Positions 24,446 through 32,904 of a DNA stretch of 34,836 bases are shown here, in pieces. The position numbers and the translations under genes were made by a program. This DNA comes from Hymenobacter profundi (GTDB taxonomy: Bacteria; Bacteroidota; Bacteroidia; Cytophagales; Hymenobacteraceae), in the NCBI RefSeq assembly GCF_019334315.1, contig NZ_JAHWGL010000049.1, positions 1 to 34,836 of the forward strand, given 5' to 3'. Positions within the stretch are counted from its first letter, which is position 1. Each line of letters starts with the position of its first letter. The notes beneath the pieces are model-generated. The model saw nothing but the letters and a program-made list of their open reading frames with translations. It ran no database searches and had not been told where the DNA came from.

Positions 24446-26107
24446 GTGGCTTGCACTTCCTGTTCCTCCGGGGGCGGCTGCTCTACTACGTCCGTTGGGG
24501 GCTGTGGCTCCAAAGGGAGCTGTAGTTCTGGCGGCTGCAACCGACTAAATGTATTCGACTGGCTCCAGGACGTAGACCTGCCCAGTGATTTTAAGGGCTT
24601 CGATATTGTCGAAATCCGTTTCAAAGGTGGTCGTAAAGACTTCTACCGCAACGCTTCCTACCTCCCGCTCACCACAGGTGATGCCGTGGTGATAGAAGCG
24701 GCCGGCAATGGCTGGCACCTGGGTCACGTGTCGTTGAAAGGCGAGCTGGTGCGCCTGCAAATGAAGAAGAAAAAGGTGCCCACCGACAGCAAGGAAATCC
24801 GCAACATCCTGCGCATTGCCTCGCCCGACGACGTGGAGCGCTGGGAAGCCGTGCGCGACCTAGAAACCGGTACCATGTTCCGGGCCCGCTCGGTGGTAGA
24901 AGAACTGCGCCTGAAAATGAAGCTCTCCGACGTGGAGTACCAGGCTGACCGTACCCGCGCCACCTTCTTCTACTCCGCCGACGACCGGGTGGATTTCCGT
25001 GACCTGATCAAGCGCCTGGCCGACGAGTTTCGGGTGCGGGTAGAGATGCGTCAGATTTCGCTGCGCCACGAGGCCGGCCGCCTGGGCGGCATCGGTTCGT
25101 GCGGGCGGGAGCTGTGCTGCTCCACTTGGCTCACCGATTTCAAGAGCGTGAGCACTACTGCGGCCCGCTACCAGAACCTCAGCCTGAACCCCGCCAAACT
25201 TTCGGGCCAGTGCGGGCGCCTGAAGTGCTGCCTGAACTACGAGCTAGACACCTACCTCGATGCCCTGAAGGACATTCCGCAGGTGCAGCGCCCCTTGCAA
25301 ACCGAGCGCGGCGACGCGTTTTTGCAGAAGACCGACATCTTCAAGAAGCGCATGTGGTTTGCCTTCCGTGGCGACAACAACTGGGTGATGCTACCCACCG
25401 AACGCGTGCGCGAAGTGCAGGAGATGAACAAGCGCGGTGAAAAGCCCGAGAACCTGCTGCCCCCCGTGCGCGAGGAAGACAAAGCGCCCGACCTCTCGGC
25501 CATCGTAGAGGGTAGCCTCGACCGCCTCGACGATAAGATTGCCGCCTCCAAACGCGGCAAGCGCAAACGCAAAGGTGGCGTTGGCGAAGCGGATGCTACG
25601 GCCCGCCCGGCGCGTCCGCCCCGGTCGGCTACCTCAGAGCGTCCTGAACGGTCCGAACGAACGGAGCGACTAGAGCGCTCCGAGCGCACCCGTGGCGGCG
25701 ACCGGCCACCCCGGCTGGCCGCACCCGATACTGAGGCGCCCACCCCCTCAGCTGGCGAGGCAGCCGGAGCATCGGAAGAAAGCCGCCGGCCGCGTGGCGC
25801 GGCTGCCAAGCCGCTGAACCGCCGCAACAACCGCGGCCGCGGCGAAAAAGGCGACAAAGCAGAACGTCCTCAGAACCCCGATGGGCGCCCTACCCCAGAA
25901 GGTGGTGCCCCCCGCGAGGAACGTCCGCCCCGCTCCAACAACGACCGGCGCCCGCCCCGTACGGCCTCACCCGACGGCGGTGAAGCCTCCGCTCGCCCCA
26001 ATGGCAACCCCCGCCACCGCGACGACCGCAACCGTCGGCGCGGCGACCGGCCCGGTCGTACGGGCGGCGATGCGCCCACACCTCCTACCCCTCCTGCGGC
26101 TTCCTAA
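24446..26107 (+). CDS. ricT: RicT/YaaT-like PSP1-domain protein with Cys-rich N-terminus
   Basis: A homologue of Bacillus RicT (YaaT), part of an iron-sulfur complex that in Bacillus stimulates RNase Y-dependent mRNA processing. The 553-residue protein starts at GTG 24446. Residues 1-31 hold six Cys (3, 6, 12, 20, 26, 31) in Gly/Ser spacers. The PSP1 core follows (VVEIRFKGGRKDFYRN, then VRVEMRQISLRHEAGRLGGIGSCGRELCCSTWL and SGQCGRLKCCLNYELDTY), with the conserved Cys clusters. After about residue 350 comes a 200-residue Arg/Pro/Gly/Glu-rich disordered tail. gldH begins 7 bp after the stop, the arrangement seen in gliding Bacteroidota. The partner proteins RicA and RicF are not in the window. 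Confidence 0.88.
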   Translation: MACTSCSSGGGCSTTSVGGCGSKGSCSSGGCNRLNVFDWLQDVDLPSDFKGFDIVEIRFKGGRKDFYRNASYLPLTTGDAVVIEAAGNGWHLGHVSLKGELVRLQMKKKKVPTDSKEIRNILRIASPDDVERWEAVRDLETGTMFRARSVVEELRLKMKLSDVEYQADRTRATFFYSADDRVDFRDLIKRLADEFRVRVEMRQISLRHEAGRLGGIGSCGRELCCSTWLTDFKSVSTTAARYQNLSLNPAKLSGQCGRLKCCLNYELDTYLDALKDIPQVQRPLQTERGDAFLQKTDIFKKRMWFAFRGDNNWVMLPTERVREVQEMNKRGEKPENLLPPVREEDKAPDLSAIVEGSLDRLDDKIAASKRGKRKRKGGVGEADATARPARPPRSATSERPERSERTERLERSERTRGGDRPPRLAAPDTEAPTPSAGEAAGASEESRRPRGAAAKPLNRRNNRGRGEKGDKAERPQNPDGRPTPEGGAPREERPPRSNNDRRPPRTASPDGGEASARPNGNPRHRDDRNRRRGDRPGRTGGDAPTPPTPPAAS

Positions 26108-26114
26108 TTCCTGT

Positions 26115-26609
26115 ATGCATTGTTATTTTCGTTTTCCATCGTTGCTATTGGGGCTAGTGCTGGTAACCTTACTGGCAGCCTGTAACCCCGATCAGGTGTT
26201 TGAGAAAAACCTCGATTTTGATGACCGCACGTGGGCGGTACAGGAAAAGCCCACGTTCGAGTTTCAGATTGAGGATACTACGCAGCGGTATGATGTGTAC
26301 TTCAATGTGCGCAACACGTCGTCGTACGGCTACTACAACCTGTATGTGCGGCACACACTGATAGGCCCCGACGGTAAGCAGATTTCGCGGCTCCTGCACC
26401 AGATGATTCTGATGGACCCGCAAACCGGCGAGCCACTGGGTAGCGGCGCCGGCGACATCTTCGACCACCAGTTTCTGGCTTTGCCACGCCAGCAGTTCCA
26501 CCAGCCGGGTACCTACAAAGTGATGCTGGAGCAGTACATGCGCCAGGATCAGCTACCCGATATCATGGCGGTAGGCGTGCGCGTAGTAAAAAGCCCTACC
26601 GCTCAGTAG
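26115..26609 (+). CDS. gldH: Gliding motility lipoprotein GldH
   Basis: A 164-residue lipoprotein of the GldH family, needed for gliding in Flavobacterium johnsoniae. Its precise biochemical role is not defined. The N-terminus MHCYFRFPSLLLGLVLVTLLAAC gives a lipobox LAAC with the lipidated Cys at 23. The body carries FDDRTWAVQEKPTFEFQI, then the family-typical YNLYVRHTLIGPDG and a C-terminal YKVMLEQYMRQDQLPDIMAVGVRV. The ATG at 26115, 7 bp after ricT, is chosen; the longer frame from 25881 overlaps ricT in another phase. Its presence implies that the organism has, or had, gliding and type IX secretion functions, matching the sorting-domain protein at 10125. Confidence 0.92.
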   Translation: MHCYFRFPSLLLGLVLVTLLAACNPDQVFEKNLDFDDRTWAVQEKPTFEFQIEDTTQRYDVYFNVRNTSSYGYYNLYVRHTLIGPDGKQISRLLHQMILMDPQTGEPLGSGAGDIFDHQFLALPRQQFHQPGTYKVMLEQYMRQDQLPDIMAVGVRVVKSPTAQ

Positions 26610-26640
26610 TACGCTTCTAACTACCTACCCTGCATAAATG

Positions 26641-26678
26641 AAAAGCGCCCCGGCTCACGTGAGCCGGGGCGCTTTTTT
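26641..26678 (+). terminator. Terminator after ricT-gldH
   Basis: A 36-bp perfect palindrome (AAAAGCGCCCCGGCTCAC and its complement, 26641-26676) followed by T to 26678, 31 bp past gldH. It lies between the convergent gldH and csp genes and may also serve csp. Confidence 0.88.
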
Positions 26679-26706
26679 GTTGGCAGTCAGCCAAAAAGTG
26701 AGCCGC

Positions 26707-26898
26707 TTAGATGCGCTCTACCTTCACGGCGTTCAGGCCTTTCTTGCCGTCGATGACATCGAAAGAAACTCGGTCGTTCTCTTGGATTTCGTGAATCAGA
26801 CCGGTTTGGTGTACAAAAATTTCCTGGTTGGTATCATCCTGCACGATGAAGCCGTAGCCTTTGGCTTCGTTGAAGAATTTTACGGTACCCGTTTTCAT
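26707..26898 (-). CDS. Cold-shock domain protein (CspA family)
   Basis: A 63-residue single cold-shock domain that binds single-stranded RNA or DNA. RNP1 is KGYGFI and RNP2 is IFVHQT; the sequence GTVKFFNEAKGYGFIVQDD is typical of the family. The ATG at 26898 (MKTGTVKFF) is the natural start; a TTG three codons upstream is in frame. The 268 bp upstream on its strand are shared with the divergent disordered-protein gene. A near-consensus -7 box TAGATTTA is at 26944-26937 on the minus strand, leaving about 39 nt of leader. No long cold-responsive leader like that of E. coli cspA is evident. Confidence 0.96.
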   Translation of the reverse strand: MKTGTVKFFNEAKGYGFIVQDDTNQEIFVHQTGLIHEIQENDRVSFDVIDGKKGLNAVKVERI

Positions 26899-27166
26899 GG
26901 GATGCAATGGTAATGGTTGAGTTAGCGAATCGAGGGTAAATCTACGGGTATTTCTGTATTCGCTGCTGCACCAGAAGCAGACGAAATCGTGGTCGGAATA
27001 TGATGCAGCTTAGCTGTAGCGAGGTAGGCTACAACACTGGAATTTGCTGTTCGTGAAGAGGATAAGCCAAGATTTTTCTAAGCCTAAACTTAACTCAGAG
27101 AGAAACCGGCGCGTATAAAAATATACATCCACCCACCTATTTTCTCACCAAACCCACCCCCACACC

Positions 27167-28786
27167 ATGGAAACAAAAGAGAAAAACCAGAACAACCAGG
27201 ATAATAATTCGTCGAACGATACTTCCCTCACCAACAAAACGGGGCAGGATGCTAAGATGGGTGCCGACGCCAGCCAGACATTGGCGAACAATCCCAATCA
27301 GCCAGAAACCCCAGGCATGAAATCCGGCGACGATAAAGAGAAGAATGCCGTGTCTAGCCAGTCGCTGGCTAACTCGGAAATGAGCGTAGGCAAAGGCGCT
27401 GTAACGGGCGAGAAAGGCAACCAGCAAAATAAGGAAGCTAATCCGGCCGATATGAAGGCGTCATCCTCAAAGAACAACGCTAAGTCTTCGACGGACAAAG
27501 ACAAGAAGCAGCCTACCATGGCACAAGCTAGCGGCAAAGACAAAGACAAGAAATCGGACAGCAGAAAGCAGGCATTAACCAATGTAGCTGGCAACAGCAA
27601 TGTGGACGACGCCAGCAACAGCACCACCGATATGTATCGCGACCATGAGCGCCGCGAAAATGAAGATAGCGGCGCTGGTCGTGGCGAGTTTGGCAGCCAA
27701 GGCTATGGCGGTACAAATGGTGGCTATGGAAACCAGTACCGCGAGCCCCAAACCCGCGGCAACTACTACAACGATGAACAAGACCGGTGCTATGGTGGCA
27801 ACTACGGCTCCGGCGGCTATCATCCCCAAGACGACCACAACCGCGACCGGCGCAATGCCCCGCACTACGGCAGTGATTACGACCGTAGCTACCAGGGAGC
27901 CTACAACCGGTCGTATTCTTCCACCCAAAATTCTAATGCTATGAACAACGAAAATCAACGTCGTGATTCGTACGATAATCAGAATCGCGGTAATCAGAAT
28001 CGCTATAACGACGACAATAACCGCAACAACCAGCGCGGTTATGATGATAATCGCGGCAGCTCGCAAGGCTGGATGAACAATTCATCCAACCAGCAAGGCA
28101 ACTATCGCAACGATAATCGCAACGATAACAACTACCAGGGCGGCTTCCAGAACGACAACGGTTCGCGCCAAGGCCGCGGTGGCTATAGCAACGACTACGG
28201 TAACTCGTCGATGAACAACGGCGGTAACTACGGCGAAAACCGGGGTTACGACGCCAACCGTAGCAGCTACGGCAACGAGTATCGCAACCAGAACGAAGAC
28301 TACCGCTCGTCGCGCGGCGGCTATGACAACCAAGGCTCGCAGCAAGGTCCCGACCGTAATAACTACGGCAACGGCTATGGCCGCTCAAACAACTACGGCG
28401 ACCAGCAGCGTGGTGGCCGCCAAAACGACGAGCAATACGGTAGCAACTCGCGCAACGACAGCTACCGCAACGATAACAACCGCTCGGATGACCGCGACCG
28501 GGGTGGCTACGGTAACGGCCGCAACAGCTACGGCGGCAATAGCAATAGCGGCTACGGCTCGCAGGGTGGTTCCTACAACGATGAATACGGCTCCGCGAAC
28601 CGCAACCAAAACGGCAGCTGGCAGGGTTCGCCCGACCGTGGCGATTACCGCTCCGAGGACCGCAACCAGCAGAACTACGGCGAGCAGCGCCGTGACCAAT
28701 ACCGCAACCAGCGCAATGATTCGGACTACGGCTCGGCCCCCCGCCGCAACCGTGGCCGCGACAACGATGATGAAAACCGCAACTAA
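27167..28786 (+). CDS. Large intrinsically disordered Asn/Gly/Tyr/Arg-rich protein
   Basis: A 539-residue protein with no domain I recognise, no signal peptide and no TM segment. Residues 1-165 are Lys/Asp/Ser/Asn/Ala-rich and hydrophilic (METKEKNQNNQDNN..., KDKDKKSDSRKQALT), resembling hydrophilins. From about 165 on, the sequence is dominated by Arg, Asn, Gly, Tyr, Asp and Gln, with irregular units such as RGGYDNQGSQQ, YGNSSMNNGGNYGENRGY and NYGSGGYHP. I saw a single Cys and almost no aliphatic residues. The composition resembles prion-like or RGG/YGG low-complexity proteins that condense with RNA, and it is divergent from a cold-shock gene. The reading frame is real: no in-frame stops over 1.6 kb and a terminator right behind. 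Function is unknown. Confidence 0.78.
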   Translation: METKEKNQNNQDNNSSNDTSLTNKTGQDAKMGADASQTLANNPNQPETPGMKSGDDKEKNAVSSQSLANSEMSVGKGAVTGEKGNQQNKEANPADMKASSSKNNAKSSTDKDKKQPTMAQASGKDKDKKSDSRKQALTNVAGNSNVDDASNSTTDMYRDHERRENEDSGAGRGEFGSQGYGGTNGGYGNQYREPQTRGNYYNDEQDRCYGGNYGSGGYHPQDDHNRDRRNAPHYGSDYDRSYQGAYNRSYSSTQNSNAMNNENQRRDSYDNQNRGNQNRYNDDNNRNNQRGYDDNRGSSQGWMNNSSNQQGNYRNDNRNDNNYQGGFQNDNGSRQGRGGYSNDYGNSSMNNGGNYGENRGYDANRSSYGNEYRNQNEDYRSSRGGYDNQGSQQGPDRNNYGNGYGRSNNYGDQQRGGRQNDEQYGSNSRNDSYRNDNNRSDDRDRGGYGNGRNSYGGNSNSGYGSQGGSYNDEYGSANRNQNGSWQGSPDRGDYRSEDRNQQNYGEQRRDQYRNQRNDSDYGSAPRRNRGRDNDDENRN

Positions 28787-28809
28787 GCGCGCCTCATTTG
28801 AAAGCCACT

Positions 28810-28844
28810 AAAAAAGGCCTCCCCACAATGGGGAGGCCTTTTTT
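28810..28844. terminator. Bidirectional terminator
   Basis: Perfect 15-bp arms (28810-28824 and 28830-28844), loop ACAAT, A-run on the left and T-run on the right, between the convergent disordered-protein gene and the REC-kinase gene. Confidence 0.88.
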
Positions 28845-28876
28845 TGTTACTACAAGGGTAGGAGAATAGGAAAGCC

Positions 28877-30154
28877 CTACACTTCTTGTTCGGGATGCTC
28901 ATGTTTTTGCAGGTAGATGCGGAAGGTAGTGCCTTGCCCTACTTCGCTTTCTACCTCAATATGTCCTCCATGCGACTGCACCAAGCGGTTTACTAGGAAC
29001 AAACCAAGTCCGGTGCCTTCGCCCGCATCGGGGTGGAAGCGTCGGAACAGCTGAAACAACTCGGCGCCGTGGCGCTTTAGGTCGATGCCCAGGCCGTTGT
29101 CCCGCACTTCGAGCACGGAGGCGTCGTGGAGTACTTGGGTGCGTAGGTGAATGATGGGCCGCCGGTCGGGGTGGTGGTACTTGAGCGCATTGGCCAGCAG
29201 GTTGAGCAAGATGGTGCGCAGGTTGCTGCGCACGTACTGCAACGAGGGTAGGGCGTCGAAATCAGTGGAAACCGTGGCCTGTTCGGCTAGCAGTTGCGGG
29301 CGCAGGGTTTGCAGCACATCGGCCATGAGCGAAGGCAAATCCAACTCCTCCTGCACGTGCGTGCCGGGTAGGCGCTCCACCTGCACGGCCGCCGCCAGAT
29401 CGGTGATGGTAGAGGTAAGGTTCTGCAACGATTCGTCAATCAGGCGGAGCAGAACGCCTTCCTCGGGGTCGTGGAAGGTGGCGGCGCGGCGTAGCTCGTC
29501 GAACAGGCCACGTAGGTTATTCACGGGCTGCCGTAAATCGTGCGAGGCCGCGTACACAAAGTTGTCGAGGTCGGCGTTGGTACGGGCCAGCTGTTGGTTG
29601 GCGGTAGCCAGTTCTTGGTTGCGCAGGCGCACCTCTTCGTTGGCGGCCAGCAGTCGGGCATTGGTATCGTCTACCTGCTGGCGGGCGGCCGTGAGCTCGG
29701 CTAGCGACTCGCGCAGGTCTTGGTTAACGGCTTGGAGTTGGGCGTGATATTGGGTTTGGTATTGGCGCCACTCGTTTTTCTCAATAGCATGGATAACCGT
29801 TTTATACAACAGCTCGGGGTCGAACTGCTGCTTCACTAGGTAGTCCAAAGCACCACTGCTGAGGGCGCGCACGGCCAGGGTTTCGCTACCGCCACCCGTA
29901 ATCATCACCACGCATAGTGTATTGAGCGGCGTGCGCTTCTTCAACTCGGCCAGCACTTCCAGCCCATCGGTATCCAATAAGTTATAATCCAGCAGAACGC
30001 AATCGGGGCGGTGAGTTTCAAATAGTTCCACGCCCTCTTCCCCCGAAGCAGCCTCATAAATGGTCATACGCTCTGAGCCCGCCTGTTTGTCGAGGTAGCG
30101 TTTGTAGAGCATCCGGTCCTGCTCATTATCATCAATGAGTAAAATCTTTTTCAA
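28877..30154 (-). CDS. Response regulator-histidine kinase fusion (REC-HK)
   Basis: A 425-residue soluble protein with three parts. A receiver domain at 1-125 has the acidic pocket IDDNE, phospho-acceptor D56 in LLDYN, T85 and K107. A coiled coil at about 128-195 has the heptad-like ELTAARQQVDDTNARLLAANEEVRLRNQEL. A HisKA domain with H204 in AASHDLRQP is followed by HATPase_c (N-box NLLANALKYHH, G1 DNGLGID, G2 GTGLGLFLV). No output or DNA-binding domain is present. It is the last gene of the bph operon, 10 bp behind the CheY-like gene. The start is TTG at 30154 because the receiver core begins at once. It could receive phosphate from BphP via its receiver domain and act as a second kinase; its final target is not in the window. 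Confidence 0.9.
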   Translation of the reverse strand: MKKILLIDDNEQDRMLYKRYLDKQAGSERMTIYEAASGEEGVELFETHRPDCVLLDYNLLDTDGLEVLAELKKRTPLNTLCVVMITGGGSETLAVRALSSGALDYLVKQQFDPELLYKTVIHAIEKNEWRQYQTQYHAQLQAVNQDLRESLAELTAARQQVDDTNARLLAANEEVRLRNQELATANQQLARTNADLDNFVYAASHDLRQPVNNLRGLFDELRRAATFHDPEEGVLLRLIDESLQNLTSTITDLAAAVQVERLPGTHVQEELDLPSLMADVLQTLRPQLLAEQATVSTDFDALPSLQYVRSNLRTILLNLLANALKYHHPDRRPIIHLRTQVLHDASVLEVRDNGLGIDLKRHGAELFQLFRRFHPDAGEGTGLGLFLVNRLVQSHGGHIEVESEVGQGTTFRIYLQKHEHPEQEV

Positions 30155-30164
30155 GGGTAGGAGC

Positions 30165-30611
30165 TTAAATAGAAAGCGGCAACTGAGACGACTGTAGCCA
30201 ATATTGGATAATCAATTCAACTTTTTCTTCGAGCACAGTATACTCAATCGGCTTGGTGAGGTAGCTATTGGCACCCAGGCGGTAGCACTCTTCCACGTCG
30301 CGGCGGTTGGCGGAAGTGGTGAACACGATAACTGGAATAGACAGCAAGCGGGGGTCGTGCTTGAGTACATCGAGCACATCCCGGCCATCGGTGCCGGGCA
30401 TGTTCAGATCAAGCAGGATGAAAGCCGGCAGATGGGCAGGCCAGTTGGGATGCTTGCCGTAGCCCTGCAAGTACTCCAGTGCCTGGTCGCCATCTTCGCA
30501 GCGCAGCAACTGGTTGGGTAGGGCGTGTTTGCGAAAGGCCCGTCCCAGCGCTGTAAAGTCTTCCAAACTATCTTCCACCACTAGGATGGGTTGGGTGAAG
30601 GGAACTATCAT
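30165..30611 (-). CDS. CheY-like response regulator (phytochrome-associated)
   Basis: A 148-residue single receiver domain of the Rcp1 type found behind bacteriophytochrome kinases. Visible residues are E13/D14 (VVEDS), phospho-acceptor D68 in FILLDLNMPGTDG, T98/T99 (VFTTS) and K120 (YLTKPIEY). It lacks any output domain and so acts through protein-protein contacts or as a phosphate carrier. Its ATG overlaps the TGA of bphP (ATGA, 30608-30611), implying coupled translation, and the REC-HK gene follows after 10 bp. Confidence 0.92.
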   Translation of the reverse strand: MIVPFTQPILVVEDSLEDFTALGRAFRKHALPNQLLRCEDGDQALEYLQGYGKHPNWPAHLPAFILLDLNMPGTDGRDVLDVLKHDPRLLSIPVIVFTTSANRRDVEECYRLGANSYLTKPIEYTVLEEKVELIIQYWLQSSQLPLSI

Positions 30612-32878
30612 AGAGCTTTGGGAAGAGAAAAATAAAAGGTGGCGCCTTGTCCAAGTATGGATTCAACCCACAATTTGCCACCATGTTTTTCAATCATTTT
30701 TTTGGCGATGGCGAGGCCGGCACCCGTGCCGCCGCCATATTTGTCCTGTGAGTGCAACCGCTTGAAAATCTTGAAGATGTTTTCGTGGTGCTTCGGGTCG
30801 ATGCCAATGCCCTGGTCGCGCACATAAAACACATCAAACTGCTCCGGTGACGGAAAATCTGCCACGGAAGAGGTACCGGCCGCGGCTACCCCAATGGTGA
30901 CGTATTTCTCCGGGTTATTGCTATAGCGCATGGCATTGGTAATCAAGTTATTGAATACCTCGCCCAAACGGATTGGGTCAGCCAGGATGGTAGGGAGCGG
31001 GCCAGCCACCGTAACGGTGGTGTGGGTTTGTTCCAGGCGAGGAGCCAGTAGCTCCAGCACGCCGCCTACCAGCTCGTTCATATCCGTCGGGATGGGTACG
31101 AGGTCCAGGCGGCCTACCCGCGAAATTTGCAGCAACGACTCAATAAGTGCCTCCATGCGCTGGCTGAGCCGCACCAGCGTTTGGAGCTTGCTTACGCCTT
31201 CCGCATCGAGGCGGTCGGCGTAGTCTTCGAGTAGAAAAATGGAATAGTTGTGAATGCCGCGCAAGGGCTCTTTTAGATCGTGCGAGGCCACGTAGGCGAA
31301 GGAGTCCAGTTCGTCGTTGCTGCGTTCCAGCTCGGCATTGAGGCGGTTGAGGCTGATAGCGCGGGCTTGCAGCTCGTTGAAAATCTTGAGGCGGATGTCG
31401 GCAATGTGCAGGCGCAGTTCCTGAGCGGCTTCTATTTCCAACGGCAACCAGGCGGCGGCCGTGTTTTCTACCGTTTGCTTCCAAGCCTCAAACGACTGCC
31501 GCGGCGATAGAAAAATCTGGCCGTCGGCCTTGGTTTCCACCTTCTGCGTGCGGCCCGCCCACGTAACGGTCTGGAGCTGCTCGGGCCGAAACCACAGGAT
31601 ATAATCGTTGGCGGCCTGGGCCAGCGTAATGGCCAGAATGCCGCTGGCCGTGCTCCGAATGGCTACCCCATCGGGGTTAAGCTGGGCATAGGAATCGGTA
31701 TGGAAAACATCTTCCGGCGCATGTTGGCGCAGCCACGCTACCACATCTCGTATTTGGTCGGGGGTAGGGGTAGCGCCTAGCGTAACAATCTCGTCCTCAA
31801 AGCAAATAGCAGCGCCACCACACGCAAATACATCCAGCAGCGTGGCTGTTTGCTGATACAAGCTTTTGATGAAATCGGCCGAACTGTTCATCTGCTCAAA
31901 CAGCCGCGCCCGGGTTTTCTGAATATGCAGCTGATAGGCCTGCTGGTCCTGCTGTTCTTTAGTAGGAAGCAGGGCCGAGAAGGTTTTGCCGATAAATAAA
32001 CACAGCTCCCGCAGCTCGTAACTCACCAAATGGGGCGTGAGGTGGTGGCAGGTAATCATGCCCCACAGTTTGCCCTCCCGAATGACGGAAATGGTCATGG
32101 TGGCCGCCGAGCCCAGGTTGTGCAGGTACTCCAGGTGGATGGGCGACACGCTGCGCAGCACGGCATGCGTCATATCAGGGGGGCGGCCCGTGGTGGGGTT
32201 GCGCACCGGCACCAGTGGGGCCGGCCGGTAAGAAGCATCTGGAATGAAGCGCAGCCAGTTTTTGAGGTACATGGCCCGTGCCTGCTGCGGAATATCGGTG
32301 GCGGGGTAGTGCAGGCCCAGCCACGGGTCTAGGTCGGGGCGAATGGCTTCGGCTACTACCTCGCCGCTCTCATCGGCTGCAAAGCGGTACATAGCTACCC
32401 GGTCGAACCCCGTGATGCTGCGCACCTGCTCCACGGCGTGCTGGCAGAAGTCGAGCACGGTGGTGGCACTCAGCATCTGGCCCAGGGCCGTGTTCAGGGT
32501 AGTTAAATCCACTACGCCGGGGCTATTGGAATCAACCGGTTCGAACTCAGCCCACAGCAGGCCATCGTAACGGTGCACGATGAGCTTATAGAACGGCTGC
32601 TCGGGCGTGTGGTGTAGCTGGACCCCTAGCAGCTTGGGCGCATCCGTGAGGGTAGGCCAGAGAGCGTCTAGCTCTGCCAGTTGCGCGGGGGGTAGCAGCC
32701 GCTCTAGGCCCGCGCCCAGCAGCTCCTCGGCCGGAATACCGAGCAGGGCCTGCGTGTTTGCGCTGGCTTGTACCACTTGCTGCGTCCGCTCATCCAGGCA
32801 CAGCAGGAACCCATACGGCTGCACCGACCCCGGAATATGAATCGGCTCCCGGTCGCAGTTGGTGAGGGTAGTCGGCAT
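30608..32878 (-). CDS. bphP: Bacteriophytochrome histidine kinase
   Basis: A red/far-red photoreceptor kinase binding biliverdin, 756 residues from the ATG at 32878. Architecture is PAS-GAF-PHY-HisKA-HATPase_c. The chromophore Cys is C8 in TNCDREPIHIPGSVQPYG. The GAF domain has HYPATDIPQQAR (PxSDIP-type, 190-201), the His of SPIHLEYL (248) and the CHH of WGMITCHHLTPH. The PHY tongue carries PRQSFEAW (459-466). The kinase has H533 in ASHDLKEPLR, an N-box NLITNAMRYSN and G boxes DQGIGID and GTGAGLAIAKK. All chromophore and kinase residues look intact. The open frame continues to 33187 but there it is antisense-phase with bphO and not homologous. bphO is 26 bp upstream. Confidence 0.97.
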   Translation of the reverse strand: MPTTLTNCDREPIHIPGSVQPYGFLLCLDERTQQVVQASANTQALLGIPAEELLGAGLERLLPPAQLAELDALWPTLTDAPKLLGVQLHHTPEQPFYKLIVHRYDGLLWAEFEPVDSNSPGVVDLTTLNTALGQMLSATTVLDFCQHAVEQVRSITGFDRVAMYRFAADESGEVVAEAIRPDLDPWLGLHYPATDIPQQARAMYLKNWLRFIPDASYRPAPLVPVRNPTTGRPPDMTHAVLRSVSPIHLEYLHNLGSAATMTISVIREGKLWGMITCHHLTPHLVSYELRELCLFIGKTFSALLPTKEQQDQQAYQLHIQKTRARLFEQMNSSADFIKSLYQQTATLLDVFACGGAAICFEDEIVTLGATPTPDQIRDVVAWLRQHAPEDVFHTDSYAQLNPDGVAIRSTASGILAITLAQAANDYILWFRPEQLQTVTWAGRTQKVETKADGQIFLSPRQSFEAWKQTVENTAAAWLPLEIEAAQELRLHIADIRLKIFNELQARAISLNRLNAELERSNDELDSFAYVASHDLKEPLRGIHNYSIFLLEDYADRLDAEGVSKLQTLVRLSQRMEALIESLLQISRVGRLDLVPIPTDMNELVGGVLELLAPRLEQTHTTVTVAGPLPTILADPIRLGEVFNNLITNAMRYSNNPEKYVTIGVAAAGTSSVADFPSPEQFDVFYVRDQGIGIDPKHHENIFKIFKRLHSQDKYGGGTGAGLAIAKKMIEKHGGKLWVESILGQGATFYFSLPKAL

Positions 32879-32904
32879 GTCCGACAAAAGCTCGCTGGTA
32901 TGGC

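Noticed and set aside
25881..26114. Longer GldH start inside ricT
   Set aside because: The extra 78 residues are out-of-phase ricT sequence, and the lipobox signal peptide begins at 26115.
26641..26676. 36-bp perfect palindrome as a regulator-binding site
   Set aside because: Its position just behind gldH and the following T run fit an intrinsic terminator better.
27575..28699. Antisense and alternative-frame open frames across the disordered-protein gene
   Set aside because: They are Ala/Val/Thr/Ile repeats produced mechanically by the low-complexity codons of the forward frame.
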